Of a DNA stretch of 64,000 nucleotides, positions 1 through 8,240 are shown piece by piece. Below the pieces are notes generated by a model. It was not told the origin of the DNA and made no database searches. It saw only the letters and a list, made by a program, of their open reading frames with translations. This DNA comes from Mesostigma viride (lineage: Eukaryota; Streptophyta; Mesostigmatophyceae; Mesostigmatales; Mesostigmataceae): contig RPFO01000299.1 of assembly GCA_009746045.1 (NCBI GenBank), positions 1,479,307 through 1,543,306 of the forward strand, written 5' to 3'. Position numbers and translations under genes: made by a program. The stretch's first letter is position 1. Each line of letters begins with the position of its first letter.

Positions 1-39
1 CTGCACCCCAATTTAATTAGGCACAAGTACTAGGTGTTT

Positions 40-118
40 GGCTATTTGTGGCATACCTGGGTTAACCGTTAACTGGTATATGGAAATAAAAAAACACCCA
101 TTTCACCGGAAAATAATT
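40..118 (+). repeat. Dispersed repeat, copy 1
   Basis: This stretch (GGCATACCTGGGTTAACC, then ATATGGAAATAAA, then ACACCCATTTCACCGG) recurs with small changes at about 23999-24080. Its last motif, ACCCATTT followed by CCGGAAAA, also ends the inverted repeat pair at 456-558 and 1219-1332. No coding frame is supported here. It is probably the end of a non-autonomous element, but I could not define both ends. Confidence 0.5.
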
Positions 119-455
119 GAAAGGGTTGGCGGTCAGCTCGCTATCGTAGACTGCCGGGGGCTAAAACATCAAGTTCGATTTTTATTTTGAGTAGCGCAAT
201 CGACAGATCTCCGCGAGACTGAGGATCCTAGATCATACCTCAGCTAGTACTAGAAAGTCTGTTTCCAGTTCAATAGAAGTATTCTGATCGATAGAAGTAT
301 GTCTGTTTCCAGTTCCAGTCTAAGAAGTATGCCACGTACGTGGATAATGTTGAAGGTACTGTACCTCACTGTGCGTGCCACGTGACTTTTCCTGGCCGCC
401 ACGTGCAAAGTCACTCATTGAACCATCAGGCGCATGCCACGTGTGCACTTTTTTC

Positions 456-558
456 CGGGTAAATGGGTATTTTCATTAACCAATAGGAATATGGTTAGGT
501 GAAGGGGTACCACGTATAGACCGGTTGGTTCAGTACCCAATGTGTGACGTAGTGTGAT
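456..558 (-). repeat. Left arm of inverted repeat pair
   Basis: Read on the minus strand it gives CTATCACACTAC, TACGTGGTACC, CTTCACCTA, CTATTGGTTAAT and ATACCCATTTACCCGG. The same blocks appear in the same order on the plus strand at 1219-1332. The arms diverge by substitutions and small gaps and point outward. They could be termini of an old mobile element or two insertions in opposite orientation. Confidence 0.5.
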
Positions 559-595
559 AGAAGCTCACTATATCAGCATATCAGTTCATCATCAT

Positions 596-698
596 GAAGT
601 GAGGACTCGAACACGCGGACAAGATAACGGCAGGCTCGAGCTACCATGGTCCGGATTCTCCCGATTTCCGTCTGGCCTGCGCTGGTTGTCTCCTTGAT
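596..698 (-). mobile_element. SINE-like dispersed repeat, copy 1
   Basis: Reverse-complemented it starts ATCAAGGAGACAACCAGCGC and includes GGACCATGGTAGCTCGAGCC and GTGTTCGAGTC. The same order is found at 34407-34500, 58186-58255 and (start only) 55181-55211. TAGCTCGAG resembles a tRNA A box, and GTTCGAGTC fits the B-box consensus about 30 bases later, as in tRNA-derived SINEs. No A-rich tail or target duplication was found, so the SINE assignment is an inference. Confidence 0.45.
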
Positions 699-1059
699 AG
701 GTGTGATATGTTTAGAAAGGAGCAGAAGCCAAGTGACACTCACGCGTAAGCCGGTCATGACCGTGAGGAATGCAAGTAAAGGCGGCATGACCCTGTTGCC
801 CCCCATTACTGAGCCCCGCCTTCACCTGTCATCTTCACACCAGTGAGTGACTGACCACCTTCATGATTTAGGATTCGCTTATACTCATTTCCCATCTCAC
901 CTCTCTGGTCCATAATTGGATAGTGATAAATATACCCATTTCCCCCTGATTTACCCGGAAAAAAACTCCTTTCTAAACATATCACCTACCCCATGCATCA
1001 CTCCCCGGACAGGAGAACTTTTGCGGATGACTGTAGGTGTAAGTTGGCGATGCCATGGT

Positions 1060-1140
1060 AACCGGAGACGTCCGTCCTATAGTCAGCAAAATTGGTGCGA
1101 GAGGTCCCCAGTTCGATTCCGGTCGGATTCATTTGCAGAT
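1060..1140 (+). other. tRNA-like B-box segment
   Basis: The segment contains CAGTTCGATTCCGGTCGG, a good match to the T-arm/B-box of a tRNA. The flanking bases do not pair well as a T stem, and I could not fold a cloverleaf. It may be a decayed tRNA-derived repeat. Confidence 0.2.
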
Positions 1141-1218
1141 CGCGTTTTCCGCGTTTTCCGCGGCCTGGCACTGAACGCAAAGGTTTTCACCTTTGCGGAG
1201 TGTCTGATCAGAATATCA

Positions 1219-1332
1219 CCTATCACACTACACACAGTTGGTAACCAGCTGGTCGATACGTGGTACCTCTTCACCTACGACTTCCCTATTGGTTAATAAA
1301 AATACCCATTTACCTGGAAATTTACCCGGAAA
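1219..1332 (+). repeat. Right arm of inverted repeat pair
   Basis: Partner of the arm at 456-558. It carries CTATCACACTAC, ATACGTGGTACC, CTATTGGTTAAT and ATACCCATTTACC in the same order, followed by TTACCCGGAAAAAA. A related ending also lies at about 924-965. The 660 bases between the arms hold the SINE-like repeat and the tRNA-like segment, and no gene. Confidence 0.5.
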
Positions 1333-2148
1333 AAATCTATAGTGGCTGAGGGCCGGATAAATATTTAGTATCGGTGGTCTCCGCTGACTGCTGAGTTGCA
1401 GACTGATGATACATATACATACCGTACGGTTGAAATTCAAATTCAAGATGTCAAAGAAATCGTCTTCCCGCCCCCCAACGACTCGAGGTTCGATTCGCAT
1501 TTTCAAATGGCGACCGAGCAGCTGTCGGTGCAGCGAGCGTTGTGCATGAAGTGGCCACTGTCTCCCTGAGGCTGTGTTTGCGTTATGAGCCTTCGCAGTT
1601 CGCATGCACAAGCATTTCCGTTTGTCATAGTGATTGATATGCCAGATATGTCCTTATGTATCCAAATGCCGCTCGTGGCATGTAGTAATATGCCTATAAT
1701 GTGTATTAATTAATCAACTAATTAACACCGGACTGCGTCACGTGGGTACTAGTAGTGTGTGTAATAGTAGTGTGTATGCATGTAAGGAATATGAATGTAC
1801 ATGCAGGGTTTTTGGCTTAAGCAGGGACGAGAGCGCATTAACGCGCCGAGCTGAGTTTGCCAATAGGTGAGCAATAATTGGCAACCTGTCGACACTTTCT
1901 GGTTGCGACACTGTAGCTTTTACCAGCTGGTTTTGATGGAACGAGCTCCCTGTAAACGCACGCACTCGGAATCAAACTTGGCTAGCATTCATGGACGGTT
2001 GGTGGTTAGCAACACATAGGATCCACCTCCGGCGTGTCGAGCCGTTGCAGGCTAGTTTAATGTATGTACTTCAAGGACAAAATCACTCCGGCAGTAACAC
2101 CTCGCTCGCATCGCATCTATAGTTTGGACGTCTCGAGTTTCACCCTCA
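1333..2148. other. Upstream region of WD40 gene, no gene seen
   Basis: No supported coding region. A short TTAATTAAT stretch at about 1707-1725 is followed by GACTGCGTCACGTG, which resembles the 3' end of LINE family B described below. The proximal part should hold the promoter and 5' UTR of the WD40 gene, but I see no clear TATA box. Confidence 0.4.
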
Positions 2149-5100
2149 ATGAAGCAGGCTTCCATCCTTCGATTCTTTGGTCGAGAGAATTTGGTGCCTC
2201 CAAAGTGCCCCGACACCGCTGCTTCAATACCGGGAGCTGTCGGCAAAGAAAACGCTATACCCGTTGAACCTACCAGCGTTCCCAACGGGGGTCCCTGCAA
2301 CGTCCAAACCCCGTCCTGTCTAAAGCGCAAGAGGGTGGGATCCTCGGTAGTAAGCGTCACGGAATCTGGCTCCACAAAGCAAGCAGCGCCGCCCTCTTCA
2401 ATCGCTAACTGTGACCCTTCAGAACGTATAACCGTTCAGAGCAAGGAGGCTCCTGCAGGGCTGCCTGCTGAGCGCACATGCCAAGCATCAACAGCAAGCG
2501 CGGCGACTTTGACTTGTCTGGCCGGGATTAGGAGCCAACCCAACGTGGTTGCCGAGGGGCTATGTGTGGAGGCGACTATTTCTGAACAACAAGGGAATGG
2601 TAAACGGTCCCATAAGATATCAGCTGGCACAAATGGCGGATGTGAGCCGATCGTTCAGGAGGCAGTGGCGGGTGAGGTGTCCAATGCAAGTACGTGGCCA
2701 CGAGAGATGCAGCCTGCCGACACAGCCGCTTCCCATGCGGCTGTCATGGCAAGCACCCATATCCCCTGCGCTAGGATCCAGGAACGCAGGCTGGCAGCGC
2801 GTGAGATGCTCCCCCGCGGTCACCTCAGAGAGGTCGCTGGAGGCATGGCCGGGGATGTGATAGTAGATGGGAAGGGGGGGGGCACTGGGGATGTGACGGG
2901 AAACGGGAGGGGGGACTTGGCTGGCGATGTGACGAGAGATGGGATGGGGCAAGTGGCAGAAGTTGCGGCGGGAGATAGTATGGGAGGCGTGCTGGCAGGC
3001 AGCAGGGGGGACAAGGCAGGAGACGCGGCGGTGCCAGCGCACCAGAGCGGCGCCGGTCCCAGACCACTGCCATCATCCGAGGTCATGCCGTCAGGGGAGG
3101 CCTCCCCTCCAGGATCGGATGCAACCGCGTCACCACCCGCATGGGATGCAGCCGTCGTTGGGGGGGCAGCGGTCACCCCGTCCCATGTGCCGGATGGCAG
3201 CGGCCGCACTAATAAGTCCGACTACGAGCTGCAGCGCGAGGCCAACGTGCGCCGCAACCTGGAACTGCTGGCGACGCTTGGCCTGGCCAGCGGGCCGCCG
3301 CCCCAGGGTGATCCTTGCAAGCCGCCCCGCGCCAAGGCCCCCCGTGTGGCCCCACCCACGCGGTGCGACCCGCCCGCACGGTGCTACCCGCTGCGCACGC
3401 GGTGCCCTCGGCAGGCCCCTGGGTTGGGCGGTGATGACGCGTCCACGGTCCGAGATATCGTGCCAATGGGGCGTGAGGCAGAGCCTGTAGACCCCATCTC
3501 ATTTGACGACTCGTCCGTGCACCACTACCTCTGCAGCGCACGCCAGCCAGAGGATGTCGGCCAGGCAGGCCCTGGTGGGACAGGCTCCACTTGCCGCGTC
3601 AGCAACAAGCTGGCTGGGTTTGCGGACAGCCGCATGGAGTACAGCTGCCCTGAGCTGCGCTCCATCTACGGTATGGACATCATGGGGGGGGGGCACCTGC
3701 TGGCGGCGGGGGGGCACAATGGGATGATCGCGGTCTGGGGGGCGGCCAGGGATGCCCATGCCTCTGGTCCGTCGCTTGTCCAGGAGCCTCTCCTCTCCTT
3801 CAAGGCGCACAAGGGCTGGGTGTGCCAGGTGCAGTTCCTGCGCCCGCAGGGGGAGGGCGGGGGGCACGTGCCCTGCTCATCGCCCATTCAACCAACCGCC
3901 CCGCTCCTGCTGACGGCCTCCAATGATGCGTGCGTGTCGTTATGGGACATCAGCAAGTCTTGTTCCACCGGCGCAGGCAGGGGGGGCGGCGGGGGGGCTG
4001 CGCGCCCTCGCTTGCTGTGGGAGGCGGACCACCTGCACACGGGCGGTATCTTCTCCATGCAGCAGCTGGGGTCGCGCCTGCTGACCGCGTCCAAGGACTC
4101 GAGCGTGGTTCTGTCCGACGTCACGCCCAGCGGTGTCTCCTCACTGCGTGTGGTCACCGGCCACCATGGGGGGGTCATCAAGTGCGCGCGGTTCAGGTGA
4201 GGGGGACAGGGGGAGTCGTGTGGGTGTTGCTATGGCACCACGGGCGTGAGAGGTGTTGCGTGTTGATCATCATGTGTGTACGTGTGGGTGTGTGGGGTGG
4301 CGGTGGTGTGTGTGTGGTGGTGGGGGGTTTGCGTGTGGGTGTGGGTGTGGGCGTTGGTGTGGGCGTGGGCGTGGGCGTGGGCGTGGGCGTGGGCGTGGGC
4401 GTGGGCGTGGGCGTGGGCGTGGGCGTGGGCGTGGGCGTGGGCGTGGGCGTGGGCGTGGGCGTGGGCGTGGGCGTGGGCGTGGGCGTGGGCGTGGGCGTGG
4501 GCGTGGGTGTGGGCGTGGGCGTGGGCGCGTGCGTGGGCTTGGGCGCGTGTCTGTCCTGGATATAGCTGTGTCTGCTCCCATTATTCCTCCGCTTTTTCTG
4601 TGGACAGCATGTGTCGGATGTGCGTGTGTCCCTGCCATATGTGGGTAGCGAGTGGGTGGCCAGGCGGCGGGGCGGGAGGGTGCGCGGGCAGGGGGGGGGG
4701 ATAATGTGTATGTGATGATGGTGAATGGGGGGAGGGGGGGGGGGGGGGGGGGGCAGGCCTGTAGTGAAATGGTTTGCGATGCATGCATAAATTGGTGGGG
4801 TTAGCGGCAGCCTGGGAAGACTCATTATACACCTTGGCCATTTGGCGAAGCCATCATCTTCTAGTGAGAATGGTAGGCAGGGGAATAAGGTAGTACTCCC
4901 ATGCACTTGGCTCAAGATTGAAACTCTACTGCAAGCTGCAATCTTGTTCATTATCCGCATTCTCACCCGGTCACTGTGCGTTCATAGAACTCTTGCGACT
5001 CGTGATTAAGCTGTCAAGACCATGGCTTTTGTCCTTGCTGCTTCGGTCTGTACTCCCAGTACCGCCTACTTATACTGTGTTTTCCCCATCCCTTTCTTGC

Positions 5101-5651
5101 TGGAATGTCGCCTGGTTGGCACTTGCAGGGACACTGATGTTGCAGCAGATTGCGGCAATGATGGCGACGTTTGCATCTTGGACTTCCGGTGCAAGGATCC
5201 ATGCGTGTTGACGGTCGCCGGTGCGCATCCGTGTGCGGCCAATTTCGTAGCCTGGAGTCCCCGCGACCCATGCCACCTCATATCTGCCGGAAATGATGAC
5301 GCCGTGCGGCTCCATGACGTACGTGTGGCGGATGCCAGAGTTTCAAGCGCGGGTGCCCCTGGTTGCAAGGCAGAAAGTCTGTACACATTCACAGGGCATA
5401 AGCGGCCAGGTGCCAAGAATTCAATCTACCAGCCGACATTTGTCAGCAATGGTCGGTACGTTGCTTGCTCCGGCGAGGGCTCGGAGCGGCTCTCACTTTA
5501 CTGTTTGATGACAGGGAAGGCAGTGAGCCGGGGAAGCATCGGCTTTAACTGCACCAATGTTTGCTGGTTTGACAACGGTGATGGATCAGGACAGCTGCTA
5601 GCTGCTCAGGCTAAAGGAGTTAAATCATTTCTCCCCACGTGGCAGTGGTAG
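2149..5651 (+). CDS. WD40-repeat protein with N-terminal PIP box
   Basis: Two exons, 2149-4196 and 5129-5651 (GT-AG, phase 2), encode about 856 residues. Residues 3-10 (QASILRFF) fit the PCNA-interacting PIP consensus Q-x-x-I-x-x-F-F. Such boxes sit at the extreme N-terminus of replication and repair proteins such as DNA ligase I and MSH6. KRKR at 59-62 is a possible nuclear signal. About 400 residues of low-complexity Gly/Pro/Ala-rich sequence follow, then WD repeats: LLAAGGHNGMIAVWG, FKAHKGWVCQVQF, LLTASNDACVSLWDI, LLTASKDSSVVLSDV, then across the splice CGNDGDVCILDF and ISAGNDDAVRLHDVR. The protein probably acts in the nucleus as a PCNA-tethered scaffold or E3 substrate receptor. That role is inferred from the motif and beta-propeller only. 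The ATG at 2149 places the PIP box at the very start, as expected. Confidence 0.8.
4335..4545 (+). repeat. GTGGGC hexanucleotide array in WD40 intron
   Basis: About 28 near-perfect GTGGGC units lie inside the single intron (4197-5128) of the WD40 gene. The G-rich strand is the transcribed RNA sense. A pure G run of about 20 follows at 4732-4753. Open frames over this array on both strands are repeat translations (Val-Gly, Arg-Gly, Pro-Thr), not genes. Confidence 0.9.
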
Positions 5652-6069
5652 CTCGAGGTTGTTTCAGGGCACACAATGACTGCCCGAGAAATGGCTGCCT
5701 TCTTCGGTAGTTGAATAAGCAGGGACCTCTCAAACCAGCATTCCCGAGGGATTCGCTGGTTGTCTCATGGATATTCTGGCTTTTTCATGTTATCCGGGGT
5801 ACGTGCCAACAAGCCACTGCACTCCCAGGACACAGCAGCATTTCAGGACACAAATGCCTTGTTGCCAACAGAGTTGTTCACTCCTGTGCAGGAAATTACT
5901 AGCTTTGTCCCAATCCCATGCATGGGAACGCAAAGGGCAAAACTGTTTGTTCTTACCATCTTTAGATATATTTACGCGTAATCTGCAGATGATGGTTGTC
6001 ATGGAGTATATTTGTCATGGAATACACCAGCCCCTGCCTTCTACCATGGTAAGAAAATGAGCAGCATAG
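5652..6069. other. 3' flank of WD40 gene, no gene seen
   Basis: This should include the 3' UTR of the WD40 gene. No coding signal or repeat is recognised up to the LINE fragment that starts at 6080. Confidence 0.4.
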
Positions 6070-6193
6070 ACCTCGGCATTAAATTAAATTAAAATTAAAT
6101 TATAACATGTCTCCGTTGGGAGATCATGTAGCACATATTCCAGGTTGGATGGGTGGTGAAGAGGAAGCCGCGTAATCGAACTAACCTCGGCAT
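6070..6193 (-). mobile_element. Severely 5'-truncated LINE 3' end with target duplication
   Basis: A roughly 104-bp insertion (6080-6183) is flanked by ACCTCGGCAT at 6070-6079 and 6184-6193. On the minus strand it ends with the hairpin CTCCCAACGGAG, then ATGTTATAATTTAA and a (TTTAA)n-type tail. The same 3' end occurs at 35143-35347, and a tail-less version at 22857-23040. It is a family D LINE end deposited by target-primed reverse transcription. Confidence 0.75.
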
Positions 6194-6365
6194 AGCACAA
6201 GCTGACCTTATGAATACATCATGGGCATGGCCCACGTACGCTGAAAATGTATTGCCACTCATATGCTGTGCCTGCAGCTGTATAGACAACTATGTCTATG
6301 CTCCACATCCGCAAAATGACATGGTTATTGATGCACTTATTGTTTACCTGAGCCATCAGTAAGTA

Positions 6366-7335
6366 CCAGCAATACGCCCTCTTTTCCCTCCTTGGACGCT
6401 CCATCGAGGAGCTTTGGCCCCCAAAGCCCCTCACCACCACCTTAACCGAATCCTCCATCCGCTCACTCCTCAAGGAGGCCCTCGAGCAGCACGTGGCCCC
6501 CATCGCTGCAGATGTGGCGGCCATGGGCAGCACGTTGGCTGCCGAGCTCCCCCTCCTCTCCACCATTTCCACCGCCACCTCCACCCTCCTCGCCTCCTCC
6601 ACCGCCACCATCCCCTCCTCCGACTCCATCACCGCCCAGCTCCGCGACATCGACCAGCGCCTCAAGGATAATGCAATCGCTATCGAGGTCTTGCAGAACA
6701 CAGCAGGCCTCACCGCCCAGGCAGTGAAGGACATTGCCGCCAAGCCAGCCTCGGCTGGCCTGGCCGGCGATGCTCCTCCCATCACGACCTGGGCGGACAT
6801 GCTTAAGCAACATACCACCTCCACCACCTCCGCCGTCGCAGCCCAGCTCCAGCGGCAGACGCTTGACCTCCGCGAGGAGGCCGAGCTCGCCAAGCGCAGC
6901 CTCAACGCCATACTCAAGAACTTCGACATGGAAGAAGGTGAGAATTCCGAGAAGCTTGCACGTGCGTTTGAGAGCAAAATCCTTGCACGCATGGGCCTTC
7001 TTGGTGAGATCAAGCTGACCGCCCACTGCCTCCCCCGCGCGCGGGGTAAGGCGGGGGCGCCTCCGCTTCTTCTCATCTTTGATAGCCCAGCGGACAAGAT
7101 TTCGTTTCTCAGACGCCGCAAGCGGCTCGAGAATACTCACTTCACCGTGGACGACGACTTGACCCTGGCACAGCAACAACGGCGACGGGAGCTATGGCCG
7201 ACCTACCTCCAGCTCCGGCAGACCAAGGCGGGCCAGCCGGTGTACTGGAAGGGGGCGGCCATCTACGTCGGCCACAAGCCCTGGCCAGCGACCCCCTCGA
7301 CCACCGCGGCCCCAGCAACTCCAGCCCCAGCCTAG
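6366..7335 (+). CDS. LINE ORF1 protein (RNA-binding), 5'-truncated but open
   Basis: The frame is open from the insertion edge to a stop at 7333-7335, about 322 codons. The true start is lost by 5' truncation. The N-terminal half is helical and low in complexity, with coiled-coil character. The C-terminal half carries the ORF1 signature: LLLIFDSPADKISFLRRRKR, then FTVDDDLTLAQQQRRRELWP, then PVYWKGAAIY. This matches the RRM plus C-terminal domain of L1-type ORF1 proteins, nucleic-acid chaperones that coat the element RNA. It is the only LINE frame in the window that I find unbroken from end to end. Expression is not implied, because the promoter end is missing. Confidence 0.75.
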
Positions 7336-7736
7336 GGGAGTACAGCAGTAGTGTAGAATAGTTAGACAGTGGCCTTGTACATGCCCGCCTACTACAGGCA
7401 CTATACCAGCTTCGGCCTAGCCTTTTTAGTCATGTACATGTGTGCCTATGATGAGCCACCCTCCAGATGATACCTAGCTTTATTTAATTATGCCGTGCCC
7501 ATGCAGGGGCCGGGTCACTCCCTGCTGAGAAGCCATGCCCTAGCTTTTGTATAGCTTTGCTGATCTTCCCCACCTATGACAGGCTCCCCTTAGCTGGGTG
7601 TTGCCTGAAACTCTGGGTGGTGCAGGTGCCCTAGTGCACCTAGAGCAAGTGTTGTTTACATTCCCACCCTTGCAGGAAGTAGCTTAGAATGTATGATAGG
7701 CCATATGCCCCTTCTCTGGGCTATGTGCTACATATA

Positions 7737-7748
7737 CTCCCAACGGAG
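7737..7748 (+). other. LINE 3'-terminal hairpin (family A)
   Basis: CTCC-CAAC-GGAG forms a 4-bp stem with a CAAC loop, 30 bases before the insertion end. Other LINE ends here keep the hairpin with altered stems, so it is the likely recognition element for the reverse transcriptase. Confidence 0.6.
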
Positions 7749-7795
7749 TTATGTTACAATTCAATTCAATTCAATTCAATCAGTAAGTAATCGCT

Positions 7796-7882
7796 GTGTT
7801 CCCCTCCCACTGAGGACTTATGCATGCTCACGTGACGCAGTCAGTGACGTGTCTATTAATTAATTAATTAATCAGTCAGTAA
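7796..7882 (+). mobile_element. LINE family B 3'-end fragment
   Basis: CCCCTCCCACTGAGGACTTATGC, then CACGTGACGCAGTCA, GACGTGTCTA and (TTAA)n. This is the reverse complement of the ends of the family B copies at 8251-8310 and 15778-15935. It represents a very short plus-strand family B insertion. Confidence 0.7.
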
Positions 7883-7985
7883 GTACTTGCGTGTCATGCA
7901 CATGGGCATGCCACGGAGTACTATTATGCTAATCTCATTACAAAGAATTACACCAAAGTTACAAACAGCGTCTGCATCATGCCCC
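7878..7985 (-). mobile_element. Retroelement 3' end of the (ACTT)n-tailed family
   Basis: On the minus strand: GTAATGAGATTAGCATAAT, AGTACTCCGTGGCATG, CATGACACGCAAGTACTTACTG. The same 3' end is present at 55236-55300, where it runs into a 340-bp (CTTA)n array. The coding part of this family is not in the window. Confidence 0.65.
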
Positions 7986-8085
7986 GCGACCATATTAAGT
8001 GAGTCACGATCATACCGATACGATCGCCATCATGCCCAAGCCATTGCCTAGCCAGACAGCTCCCCTAGGGTAGCATGATGTTGTT

Positions 8086-8215
8086 TAGATAGATGTTGTA
8101 GTTAGTGATGTTGTTTAGATAGATGTTGTAGGTAGCTGATGTAGATAGATTAGACCGGTAGGACTGTTTGCACCCATTCATCCATCCATCGGGGTTAATG
8201 ATATATTCCTTGCTG
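8086..8215 (+). repeat. 3'-UTR-like segment at the 5' side of LINE C
   Basis: It contains TAGATAGATGTTGTAG twice, then TAGACCGGTAGGACTG, TTTGCACCCA and CATCCATCCATC. The same blocks form the LINE C 3' UTR at 15127-15240, in the same orientation. It could be a 5' extension of LINE C by template switching or a separate truncated copy. Confidence 0.6.
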
Positions 8216-8240
8216 TTATCATTCATCCGGTTTACGGTGT

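Larger units (their letters stand above)
6355..7789 (+). mobile_element. Half-LINE: ORF1 joined directly to LINE 3' UTR, 11-bp TSD
   Basis: Insertion 6366-7778 is bracketed by ATCAGTAAGTA at 6355-6365 and 7779-7789. It begins inside an L1-type ORF1, runs to the ORF1 stop at 7335, continues into about 400 bases of 3' UTR, and ends with hairpin CTCCCAACGGAG (7737-7748), TTATGTTA and an (AATTC)n tail. No ORF2 (endonuclease or reverse transcriptase) is present. The target duplications show that this unit was inserted as such, so the source RNA already lacked ORF2. It must have been mobilised in trans, as for mammalian HAL1 half-LINEs. Confidence 0.75.

Noticed and set aside
1060-1140. Functional tRNA gene
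   Set aside because: A good B-box is present, but no acceptor, D or anticodon stem can be formed around it.
4335-4545. Possible telomere-like repeat
   Set aside because: The unit GTGGGC is not a known green-plant telomere repeat (TTTAGGG or TTTTAGGG types), and it lies inside an intron.
4193-4966. Long frames rich in Pro-Thr, Arg-Gly or Val-Gly on both strands
   Set aside because: They are translations of the GTGGGC array in the WD40 intron. All frames stay open because the unit is six bases long.
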